Part shown: in pieces, positions 23,176 to 28,665 of the stretch
Numbering within the stretch: position 1 is the first letter of the stretch
Layout: each line of letters opens with the position of its first letter
Assembly (NCBI GenBank): GCA_046758845.1
Contig: JBHIBA010000022.1
Coordinates: 1-28,665, forward strand
Length of the DNA stretch: 28,665 bases
Direction: 5' to 3'
Source of the DNA: JBHIBA01 sp046758845
GTDB taxonomy: Bacteria; UBA8248; JACPRG01; G963555815
Program-made: the position numbers and the translations under genes
Notes under the pieces: generated by a model
The model's database searches: none
What the model saw: only the letters and a program-made list of their open reading frames with translations
Told to the model about the DNA's origin: nothing

Positions 23176-23816
23176 GGCGCCACCGATTTCAGGGTTCCCT
23201 CCAAAGCTCGCCACACCCCTTCGTGCACTTCCTCTGGGGACCCGGTGGCGCTGACGGCCTTGATCCGCCCAGGGTCCTCCTCGGCCAAGCGAAGGAAACC
23301 CGCCCGAACCCGTTCGTGAAACGCGGCGTCTTCCATCTCAAACCGGACCTGGCTCGCGTCGTATCCCGGAACCCGGCCCGCTCTCTGAAGGCCGACCGAC
23401 ACGTCCAGATCGAAAAGGATGGTCGCGTCGGGGCGGAGGCCGCACGTGACCCATTGATTGAGCTGTTCGATCATCTGCCGATCGAGGCCCCGGCCGAAGA
23501 CCTGATATGCCAGCGTCGAGTCGGTGAAGCGGTCACAGAGGACGATCCTCCCTTCGGCCAGGAGCGGCTGAATGCGCCCGGCCACGTGCTCGGCGCGAGC
23601 CGCCTCCATCAGGAGGAGCTCGGTCAGAGGCTCCATCCCTTGGTGGGCTGGGTCAAGAACAATCCGGCGGATGGCGTCTCCCAGGACCGTCCCGCCCGGC
23701 TCACGGGTCAGTTCGACAGAAATCCCGCACCTTTCTAGGCGCTCTGCAAGGAGGGCCGCCTGCGTGGTTTTTCCCGAATTTTCGATCCCTTCAAATGTAA
23801 TGAATCTGCCGGCCAT
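23166..23816 (-). CDS. tmk: Thymidylate kinase
   Basis: It phosphorylates dTMP to dTDP for DNA synthesis. From the ATG at 23816 the protein has 216 residues and begins AGRFITFEGIENSGKTTQ, with the P-loop at 10-18 (GIENSGKTT; the usual form is GIDGSGKST). The TREPGGT motif, DRFTDSTLAYQ (DR motif) and the lid arginines (RAGRVPGYD) are all present. A GTG at 23834 would add six residues. It is the first gene of a tmk-holB-ricT set, an order shared with B. subtilis. Upstream is an inverted repeat GAGCTCC/GGAGCTC (23851-23872), and no clear promoter was recognised. Confidence 0.95.
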   Translation of the reverse strand: MAGRFITFEGIENSGKTTQAALLAERLERCGISVELTREPGGTVLGDAIRRIVLDPAHQGMEPLTELLLMEAARAEHVAGRIQPLLAEGRIVLCDRFTDSTLAYQVFGRGLDRQMIEQLNQWVTCGLRPDATILFDLDVSVGLQRAGRVPGYDASQVRFEMEDAAFHERVRAGFLRLAEEDPGRIKAVSATGSPEEVHEGVWRALEGTLKSVAPCG

Positions 23817-24061
23817 GTGCCAACCCGGACTCACCGCAACCTAAGCCTCAGAGCTCCGGAAATCGGGAGCTCCGCCCGTTGCTCAATGTCTCTATGTTTC
23901 AGTTTAGCAAAGGCTCGCCGAGCGTTCCAGAGATAGATAGCCTTGCGGCGTGAGGTGGGAAAATGGAGTGGGGAGAGTGACAGCGATCAGGTGGGATTCG
24001 CCCCGATGGGGAACCCCCCTAGGGCGGAGCCGATCGGCGAGCTTTTGGGAATCGTCGGCGA
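23817..24061. other. Intergenic region upstream of tmk
   Basis: No gene seen. It holds the hairpin GAGCTCC (23851-23857) / GGAGCTC (23866-23872), which could sit in the tmk leader or end the upstream minus-strand gene. It also has the 10-base palindrome GCCGATCGGC and a direct repeat TCGGCGA near 24035-24060, close to the end of the 73-codon gene. Confidence 0.5.
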
Positions 24062-24283
24062 TCAGGAAAGACTTGAGACGACGGCAGCCTTCCGGATCTG
24101 ATCCAAGGTTGAGACGATGAGTTCGGGCCTAACCGATGCCAGAAGGTTTAATAGCGCGGTAGTCGCCAGGATTTCAGCCTCTTCGGACGACAAGGAAACC
24201 TCCTCCGCCTCATCCATGAATGCGTTCGCCACTTCCCCCAGCGTGTAGGTGATAGATTCAATCTTCGTTTTCGTCGCCAGCAT
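24062..24283 (-). CDS. Small hypothetical protein (73 residues)
   Basis: No family is recognised. The sequence is acidic in its first half (EAEEVSLSSEEAEIL) and mainly helical, with a regular amphipathic pattern (ILATTALLNLLASVRPELIV). It has no signal peptide and no cysteine. The ATG at 24283 is preceded by GGGGGAAAG at a good distance, which supports translation. It stands alone between tmk and the Mut7-C gene with intergenic stretches of about 250 and 380 bases on either side. Its GC content is lower than that of its neighbours, which may mean recent arrival or weak constraint. Confidence 0.5.
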   Translation of the reverse strand: MLATKTKIESITYTLGEVANAFMDEAEEVSLSSEEAEILATTALLNLLASVRPELIVSTLDQIRKAAVVSSLS

Positions 24284-24667
24284 GGGCTTTCCCCCGGTGA
24301 GAAAAGAATGTAGTGCTGCATCATCCCTGCAATTATTTAGAGCAATTCGCGTACCAAAAGGTTCAAAGAATTTTTGGGAGAATCTCTATTTTCTAAAACC
24401 GACTGATTCTCAAGGGATTGCTTCGAGGAGGCAAAGGCGAAAAAGGGATGTCGGCAGGATTCGGTCCGTCACCGAGGTTTACGTTTTTGTCTCAGCGTGA
24501 CACGCATTTGTCTCAAAGTATCCACAAAACCCAGTCCCCTGCCTCAAAACCTGATCCGAGACCAGGGGGATTTGGATTCAAGGATAACCGGGGAGATGCC
24601 TCCCCGGAATCGCCCCTGGTTCGGGCCAGGAATGGAACTGGACGGCACTGGAAAGGCATCATCCCGC
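24284..24667. other. Gene-free region between the Mut7-C gene and the 73-codon gene
   Basis: No protein is convincing on either strand. The part at 24310-24420 is AT-rich compared with the surroundings and may hold the minus-strand promoter of the 73-codon gene, but no clear box pair was fixed. The only strong structure is the hairpin at 24588-24607, listed separately. Confidence 0.45.
24588..24607 (-). terminator. Likely terminator of the Mut7-C gene
   Basis: A perfect 8-bp stem CCGGGGAG/CTCCCCGG encloses a four-base loop, 60 bases beyond the Mut7-C stop. On the minus strand it is followed by TTATCCTTG, a weak T-rich tail. Confidence 0.5.
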
Positions 24668-25264
24668 TCAAGTCCGTTCGGCTTCCGAGCCGAGCAGCGC
24701 CTTGAGAGCCGCGACGATCCTCTCGCAGTGCGTCCCGCCCCAGTAGACCCGGCGGCAGACCGGGCACCTGTGGAACCGCCCTTGCGTCGCCCAGGTGAAA
24801 TCCGGAACCTCCAGGATGACCTCCGCCCGGGACACCTCGGCCAAAGGCTCGTTGCAGCGAAGGCACCGGGATAAGGGTCTTGGCCAGCCGGCGTCCGGGC
24901 CGGCGCCCTCCGCCTCCATTCGTCGCACGGCCTCGGACACCACTCCGACGAGCCGCAGGCGGCGCAATAGATCCACCACCTGTTCGGCGGGGTCGTTGGC
25001 CGTCAGGACCAGCGCATTGGTCATCCCCCGCTTGACGGCCAGGCGCCCGTCGCGGGTGATGAGGATGCGGCCCTCCGCGAGACAGGCGGCCAGAAAACCC
25101 TCATCCAACCGGGGCATGAACAGGGTGTCAAATCCCAAGATCCGGACCCACTTGGCGGCCTTCCCCACAGTGATGTCCGCGACGAACCGGACTTCCCCGC
25201 CGGGAAACCTCAAGGGCCGTTCATCTTCCTCTTCCTTGCGATTTTTTCGCGTCGCCTTTGACAT
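24668..25264 (-). CDS. Mut7-C RNase domain protein (PIN-like, with zinc ribbon)
   Basis: The 198-residue protein matches the Mut7-C (DUF82) pattern. A PIN-like nuclease half opens with RFVADITVGKAAKWVRILGFDT (candidate metal-binding Asp30) and continues with ILITRDGRLA (Asp72). A C-terminal zinc ribbon has Cys134, Cys137, Cys167 and Cys170, followed by the typical VYWGGTHCERI. Such proteins are thought to act on RNA, but substrates are unknown. The ATG at 25264 overlaps the end of the upstream glycosylase gene by 44 bases. An internal TTG before RFPGGEVRF would avoid the overlap, so the start is uncertain. Confidence 0.9.
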   Translation of the reverse strand: MSKATRKNRKEEEDERPLRFPGGEVRFVADITVGKAAKWVRILGFDTLFMPRLDEGFLAACLAEGRILITRDGRLAVKRGMTNALVLTANDPAEQVVDLLRRLRLVGVVSEAVRRMEAEGAGPDAGWPRPLSRCLRCNEPLAEVSRAEVILEVPDFTWATQGRFHRCPVCRRVYWGGTHCERIVAALKALLGSEAERT

Positions 25265-26000
25265 TCGATTTCTTCGGCTCGGATTCAGGATACGGGCAGA
25301 TGTCCCTCAGGGGACAAGGCGCGCAGATCGGCCGGGGACGACAGTACTCCTTCCCCAGCTCGACCAACACGGCGTGGTACTCATTGTAAAGGGCGACATC
25401 CCGAGGCAGAACTCGATGAAAAAGATCCTGGAGGGTCTCGTAGCCACCGCGTCCCGTCCTCGGTCCGTCGTAGAGGCCGAGCCGGGAGAGGATCCTATGC
25501 GTATACGCGTCCACGACGAAGACGGGGCGGTCCGCCGCGTAAAGCAAGACGGAATCGGCTGTCTCGGGGCCGACGCCCTTCAGCTTCAGCAGGGCCTCCC
25601 GGAGGACGTCGGTTGAGAGGCTGAACAGGTGTTTCAGCCGCCCTTCATGTTCACTCCAAAGGAGGTGGATGAACGACTTCAGTCGGGCGGCCTTGACGTT
25701 GAAGAACCGAGCGGGACGGATGAGTCTTGCCAGCCGCGGCCTGGAAACGTCGCGCAATCCTTCGGTGGAGAGCAGGCCCCGGCCTTTCAAATTATCGATG
25801 GCCCGGGCCGCGTTCGCCCAAGAGGTGTTCTGCACCAAGATGGCCCCGACGCAAACCTCAATGGCCGTGTCCCCCGGCCACCAGCCCCGAGGCCCAAAGT
25901 GGCGGAACAGGCGACCGTAGATCTCCATCAAGACTTGACGCGTCATCCTGCGTTTTCGCCGAACCCTTTGGGTCGGGGGTGCCGCGGCCCTGCCTGCCAT
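25221..26000 (-). CDS. Endonuclease III-related HhH-GPD DNA glycosylase
   Basis: The 259-residue protein belongs to the endonuclease III-related group. The segment VGAILVQNTSWANAARAI is typical, and the helix-hairpin-helix reads LKGVGPETADSVLL (140-152). The catalytic aspartate is Asp164 (VVDAYTHR). The lysine that gives endonuclease III its lyase activity (Lys120 in E. coli) is replaced by Glu146. A 4Fe-4S cluster site is present with Cys220, Cys226, Cys229 and Cys235 (spacing 5-2-5 instead of the usual 6-2-5). This suggests a monofunctional glycosylase, perhaps of the MagIII 3-methyladenine type; that is inference. The tail is basic. It overlaps the Mut7-C gene, so the two are probably co-expressed. 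Confidence 0.9.
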   Translation of the reverse strand: MAGRAAAPPTQRVRRKRRMTRQVLMEIYGRLFRHFGPRGWWPGDTAIEVCVGAILVQNTSWANAARAIDNLKGRGLLSTEGLRDVSRPRLARLIRPARFFNVKAARLKSFIHLLWSEHEGRLKHLFSLSTDVLREALLKLKGVGPETADSVLLYAADRPVFVVDAYTHRILSRLGLYDGPRTGRGGYETLQDLFHRVLPRDVALYNEYHAVLVELGKEYCRPRPICAPCPLRDICPYPESEPKKSNVKGDAKKSQGRGR

Positions 26001-26660
26001 AAGAGATTATCCCCGGAACTATCAGAAAAATAAAGAATAACTCCACTGGCGGAAGTCTCTCAACTCGGCGGGGGTCTGTCAATACACAGTTAAGGAACGT
26101 CCGGCGTTGCGGGGGGCCTCTCCGGAGGGGGGAAGCGGTTTCTTAGAGCCTGACGGCCGAACTCAGAGGGCGCAGCCGCTGAGCCTCGGGGATGAGCCCA
26201 CGGTTGGTAGACACAGAGTCTCGGCTCCGTCGCCTACAACAGGAATTCGAAAGTCAATATATTGAGCCTTTATAGAAGAATACACGTACATATTGTAGAT
26301 TTTACTTGACATTTTTCTACTCGAAGGGTTACCATCTTGTCCGAAGGTCGGGCGCTTTCTGGGCCTGCCGGTTGTCGTTTGTCTGGAGATTGTCGATCGC
26401 AGAGTCAAGAAGACAACACGAGTTGCCGTTTTGCAAGACGCCAGGAAGGAGGTCACCTCTAGGGAATCGCGGGTGGCGAGTCGCATGGGGTTTCGTTCAT
26501 GCCTCGACCCCAGAGCGTAGCGGGGGGTCAAACCAGGGCGCGAGCTAGACGAAGTGTCTGGGAATCTGTCTTCCCGGCAGGGTGAAAATGCCGCTTTGAG
26601 ACTCTGCTGGAGGCTATGGAGACCAACACGAAAATGAGCCAAAGAGGGAAGAGAGGAAGA
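26001..26660. other. Long divergent intergenic region with AT-rich island and palindromes
   Basis: No convincing gene lies between the glycosylase start and the beta-barrel gene. From 26240 to 26335 the base composition turns strongly AT-rich and includes TTGACA (26308-26313) inside an inverted repeat GTAGA ... TCTAC (26296-26321), but no good -10 box lies at 17 bases. Palindromes include CTCAG/CTGAG around a GGC-GCA-GCC hairpin (26162-26183) and a GTAG/CTAC-bounded imperfect stem (26207-26237). The region probably carries the promoters for both flanking genes. Confidence 0.5.
26506..26529. repeat. Decayed member of the GTAG-type palindromic repeat family (copy 5)
   Basis: GACCCC (26506-26511) pairs with GGGGTC (26524-26529), and the interior reads AGAGCGTAGCGG, nearly the same as the GAGCG-CAGCGG core of the other copies. 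The GTAGCC head is not clear, so membership is tentative. Confidence 0.45.
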
Positions 26661-27440
26661 ATGAGGAGGCAACCGCTCTTGATCGCGCATGCGGTGACGC
26701 TTGCGATTGTCTTACTTCTGCCCGGACTCTCGCGGGCCCAGGGGCCAAGATGGGCCCGGGTGCTCCGTGTCTCCCTTACGCCCCAGGCTCCGCTATGGGA
26801 CTTTTCCATTTCGGGTTTTGGGGGCCTGGCCATCCCCTTCGATCCCCACTTCGACGTGACCGATCCAGCGACCTCAACGGATTTCACGGCGAAGGACCTC
26901 GGGCTGGACAATTCGCTTTCGTTCGGCGGGAAGATCGGGGCCTGGAATACGGCCACGCGCAGGACAATCGGCCTTGACTTCGGTGCCGAGATAGACGTCA
27001 CACGTTTCACCCCGGACTTCGACCCTCAAAGGGTAAACGCCAGCGGCACGCTGGCGGGTGCGGCTATCACGACGTTTCAACTCCCAACCAAACTTGACGT
27101 AAACGCTACCATCGTCGCCGTCAACCTGCTGGTCCGCGAGGTCCGCGGACTGGCCCCCGACCTCCCCCACGGACGATGGCAGGCCTATATCGGGATCGGC
27201 GGCGGCTTCGAGATCGTCCACGCTGACCTCCTGGGCGGGGGAGACGACACCGATACTTCGCCGGCATTGCAAGTGCTCGCCGGCCTGAAAATCTTTTTCA
27301 ACCGTTACGTCGCCATCTTCGCCGAATACAAGTTCTCACACGCAGACCACACCTTTCAGGTCGGCACGAGAAAGAATCAATTTAGCCTCAGCGCCAACCA
27401 CGTGGCCGGCGGCCTGGCCATCCACTTCACGACTCCATAG
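26661..27440 (+). CDS. Predicted outer-membrane beta-barrel protein
   Basis: From the ATG at 26661 the protein has 259 residues and starts with a good Sec signal peptide (two arginines, hydrophobic core LAIVLLLPGL, probable cleavage after SRA at residue 26). The mature part alternates polar and hydrophobic residues in beta strands, with Gly-rich turns. It includes YIGIGGGFEIVHAD and a late FNRYVAIFAEYKFSHAD segment typical of eight-stranded OmpA/OmpW-like barrels, and it ends GGLAIHFTTP, near the aromatic end expected of barrels. GAGAGGAAG lies just upstream. In-frame ATGs at 26616 and 26634 would put a long basic stretch before the signal peptide. Its ligand or role is unknown, and no partner gene is next to it. 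Confidence 0.82.
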   Translation: MRRQPLLIAHAVTLAIVLLLPGLSRAQGPRWARVLRVSLTPQAPLWDFSISGFGGLAIPFDPHFDVTDPATSTDFTAKDLGLDNSLSFGGKIGAWNTATRRTIGLDFGAEIDVTRFTPDFDPQRVNASGTLAGAAITTFQLPTKLDVNATIVAVNLLVREVRGLAPDLPHGRWQAYIGIGGGFEIVHADLLGGGDDTDTSPALQVLAGLKIFFNRYVAIFAEYKFSHADHTFQVGTRKNQFSLSANHVAGGLAIHFTTP

Positions 27441-27647
27441 CTTTGAGTCAGAAAGGAGAGACGGAGAACCGAGGGGTTTAGGATAACGTTCCTTGCTCGC
27501 CTTTCCGTCTCGCCCCCTGGGAATCCGGGCTCTCATCCCCATCTAACTTGAGCGCCTAGTACTCCCGGCCGGAATTACGGTGACGTATTGCGATGTCCTC
27601 CGGCTCAGGCAACGCGTTGATCCACAGGGCACTCTTGCACAAAAGGC

Positions 27648-27681
27648 GTAGCCGCGATTTGAGCGCAGCGGAAATCGCGGC
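27648..27681 (+). repeat. GTAG-type palindromic repeat, copy 3 (forward, minimal form)
   Basis: GTAG (27648-27651) heads a perfect 10-bp stem GCCGCGATTT (27651-27660) / AAATCGCGGC (27672-27681). The loop is only the core GAGCGCAGCGG, without a middle hairpin. This is the shortest and clearest member and forms an inverted pair with copy 4. Confidence 0.82.
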
Positions 27682-27692
27682 GTGTGAATCCA

Positions 27693-27755
27693 CCCCGATC
27701 TCCGCTACGGGCTGTGCCCGCGGGGTCTGCGACCCCTCGCTCAGATCGGGGCTAC
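27693..27755 (-). repeat. GTAG-type palindromic repeat, copy 4 (inverted, three-stem form)
   Basis: A perfect 9-bp stem CCCCGATCT (27693-27701) / AGATCGGGG (27743-27751) is followed by CTAC (27752-27755), so the minus strand reads GTAG first. Inside are two further perfect hairpins, CGGGC-TGT-GCCCG (27708-27720) and GGGGTC-TGC-GACCCC (27722-27736), giving a three-way junction. The core bases CCGCT and CGCTC flank them as in copy 2. Confidence 0.82.
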
Positions 27756-27934
27756 GACCTCAAAATTTCTATGCGAATTTCTGAACAGGAGCACTAGGCG
27801 GCGCGTCTGCGCTGTCACCTCGCGGCCCTGTGGCCCGGGCGCTCACGGCTTTTCAAAGAGATTCTCCTACAAGAAGGGCCGTCTTATCCCCGACAAGGCT
27901 AGGTACGAGATCGGCCTTCGCGTTCCCATTGGAC

Positions 27935-27963
27935 TTGCGCGGCCCAGGGCGTAGATCTAAATT
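27935..27963 (+). promoter_or_regulatory. Weak promoter candidate for the cold-shock gene
   Basis: TTGCGC (27935-27940) and TAAATT (27958-27963) are 17 bases apart, with 3/6 and 4/6 matches to the sigma-70 boxes. It would give a 5' leader of about 70 bases, as cold-shock mRNAs often have. Confidence 0.3.
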
Positions 27964-28041
27964 GTGGTTTTTGTGTTCGCGCCGTCCGCAACGGGCGTGG
28001 ACGGCGAATATCGGCTCGCATCAGCGCAGGAGAAGAGTAAC

Positions 28042-28251
28042 GTGGCAGCAGGAAGTGTGAAGTGGTTCAACGACGCAAAGGGTTTTGGCTTCATCTCCCA
28101 GCCGGAAGGGGACGACGTTTTCGTCCACTTTTCGGCCATCCAGTCGGACGGTTTTAAATCCCTCCAGGAGGGCGAGGACGTCACATTCGACATTGTCCAG
28201 GGTCCAAAAGGGCTCCAGGCGGCGAATGTCAAAAGGGTGACGGACAATTAG
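28042..28251 (+). CDS. Cold-shock protein (CspA family)
   Basis: This small single-strand nucleic-acid binding protein acts as an RNA chaperone. The 69-residue OB fold has both RNA-binding motifs, KGFGFIS (RNP1, residues 13-19) and VFVHF (RNP2, residues 26-30), with the opening GSVKWFNDAK. The GTG at 28042 is chosen because AGGAGA lies eight bases upstream and the protein then has normal family length. An open frame from 27964 would add 26 unrelated residues. A very strong terminator follows 21 bases after the stop, so the gene is probably monocistronic. Confidence 0.96.
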   Translation: MAAGSVKWFNDAKGFGFISQPEGDDVFVHFSAIQSDGFKSLQEGEDVTFDIVQGPKGLQAANVKRVTDN

Positions 28252-28272
28252 GGCAATCTCCAAAGACGAATG

Positions 28273-28308
28273 AAGAGCGGCGGCCGGGATCGGCCGCCGC
28301 TCTTTTTC
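28273..28308 (+). terminator. Strong rho-independent terminator of the cold-shock gene
   Basis: A perfect 12-bp GC-rich stem AGAGCGGCGGCC (28274-28285) / GGCCGCCGCTCT (28292-28303) encloses the loop GGGATC. It is flanked by A on the left and runs into TTTTCC and more T on the right. Confidence 0.95.
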
Positions 28309-28612
28309 CTTTTGAGGGCAACATTCCCTTGCCCGCTCCACCTCCAATTCCCACGATTGGGGCGACCCAATCCCCAATCCCGTTCCCAATTCGGGTTTGC
28401 AACACGCCAGCGCTTTGTGGCATTTTGGTACCCTGATTGTTCAGCGGATGTACAGTTGACGCGTATCCGGTAGACGCTGGGGTCCTGCGTTGAGTAGGGC
28501 ATGCGTAGCCGTGCCGGGAGAGCGGTTCTTCTCCGCACCTTCACGAAGGCTGCTTGCCGCCCTGTCTCGTCCAGGATGAAATTCTGATCCCCCCAAGCTG
28601 GAGGATGTTCCG
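28309..28612. other. Gene-free region before the partial secreted-protein gene
   Basis: No gene seen. A small hairpin GATTGGG-GCGA-CCCAATC (28355-28372) is followed by two more CCCAAT-type blocks. No clear promoter pair was found for the gene that starts at 28613. Confidence 0.45.
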
Positions 28613-28665
28613 ATGAGGTCATGGCGGCTTGCAGGTTTTCTTTTGTTGGCAGTGGTCCCTTTCCT
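28613..28665 (+). CDS. Start of a predicted secreted protein, cut by the window end
   Basis: Seventeen codons are visible: MRSWRLAGFLLLAVVPF. The two arginines and hydrophobic run look like the front of a signal peptide. The Shine-Dalgarno GGAGG (28600-28604) lies eight bases before the ATG at 28613. A nearer ATG at 28605 meets a stop after three codons. Nothing can be said about its function. Confidence 0.55.
   Translation, partial: MRSWRLAGFLLLAVVPF

Larger units (their letters stand above)
27441..28041. other. Gene-free region between the beta-barrel and cold-shock genes
   Basis: About 600 bases without a convincing gene. It holds a long-loop hairpin (27458-27465 GAGACGGA with 27504-27511 TCCGTCTC) that may end the beta-barrel transcript, the inverted repeat pair at 27648-27755, and a weak promoter candidate before the cold-shock gene. 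A 63-codon open frame at 27593-27784 runs through the repeats and is not believed. Confidence 0.55.

Noticed and set aside
24249..24500. An 83-codon plus-strand frame overlapping the 73-codon gene
   Set aside because: It has no Shine-Dalgarno, an irregular composition, and overlaps the better-supported minus-strand frame.
27593..27784. A 63-codon open frame on the plus strand
   Set aside because: It runs straight through both palindromic repeats, has no Shine-Dalgarno and reads as low-complexity, Arg/Ser/Ala-rich sequence.
28458..28500. TTGACG at 28458 as a promoter for the terminal gene
   Set aside because: No -10-like hexamer lies 16-18 bases downstream; the sequence there is GC-rich.

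Overview
The window reads as a piece of the core chromosome of a GC-rich (roughly 60 percent or more by eye), didermic bacterium. The didermic reading rests on a predicted outer-membrane beta-barrel protein. The mix of RNase Y, RicT and YmdB (best known from Firmicutes) with ZapA, a 6S RNA between zapA and the formyl-THF cyclo-ligase gene, and a TatD-radical SAM fusion suggests a deep-branching Gram-negative lineage such as Desulfobacterota or Methylomirabilota. That placement is inference; the sequence alone does not fix it.

Left part (1-6007, plus strand): the 3' part of tRNA-Lys(CTT), tRNA-Leu(TAG), then the protein-quality-control cluster tig-clpP-clpX-lon. Next (6028-12974) come tRNA-Val(GAC) with its own promoter and terminator, then the translation operon thrS-infC-rpmI-rplT-pheS-pheT. 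infC appears to start at an ATA codon, in line with IF3 autoregulation. Then (12990-17294) come a small coiled-coil protein, zapA, a clear 6S RNA fold, a densely structured non-coding stretch, 5-formyl-THF cyclo-ligase, rny and ymdB.

The direction then flips. On the minus strand, reading from 26000 down to 17673, are an endonuclease III-like glycosylase overlapping a Mut7-C RNase gene, a 73-codon gene of unknown function, tmk-holB-ricT, metG and a tatD-radical SAM fusion. The tmk-holB-ricT-metG-tatD order resembles the Bacillus subtilis chromosome. RicT is a specificity partner of RNase Y in Bacillus, so both halves of that RNA-processing pair lie in this window.

The right end (26001-28665) is gene-poor: a long intergenic region with an AT-rich island, a secreted beta-barrel protein, a cold-shock protein with a strong terminator, and the first codons of a secreted protein cut by the window edge. 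Two intergenic regions about 10 kb apart carry inverted pairs of a GTAG-headed palindromic repeat (REP/BIME-like). Its stems differ by compensatory changes, and it is the most interesting unexplained element here. No CRISPR array, insertion sequence or prophage was seen.
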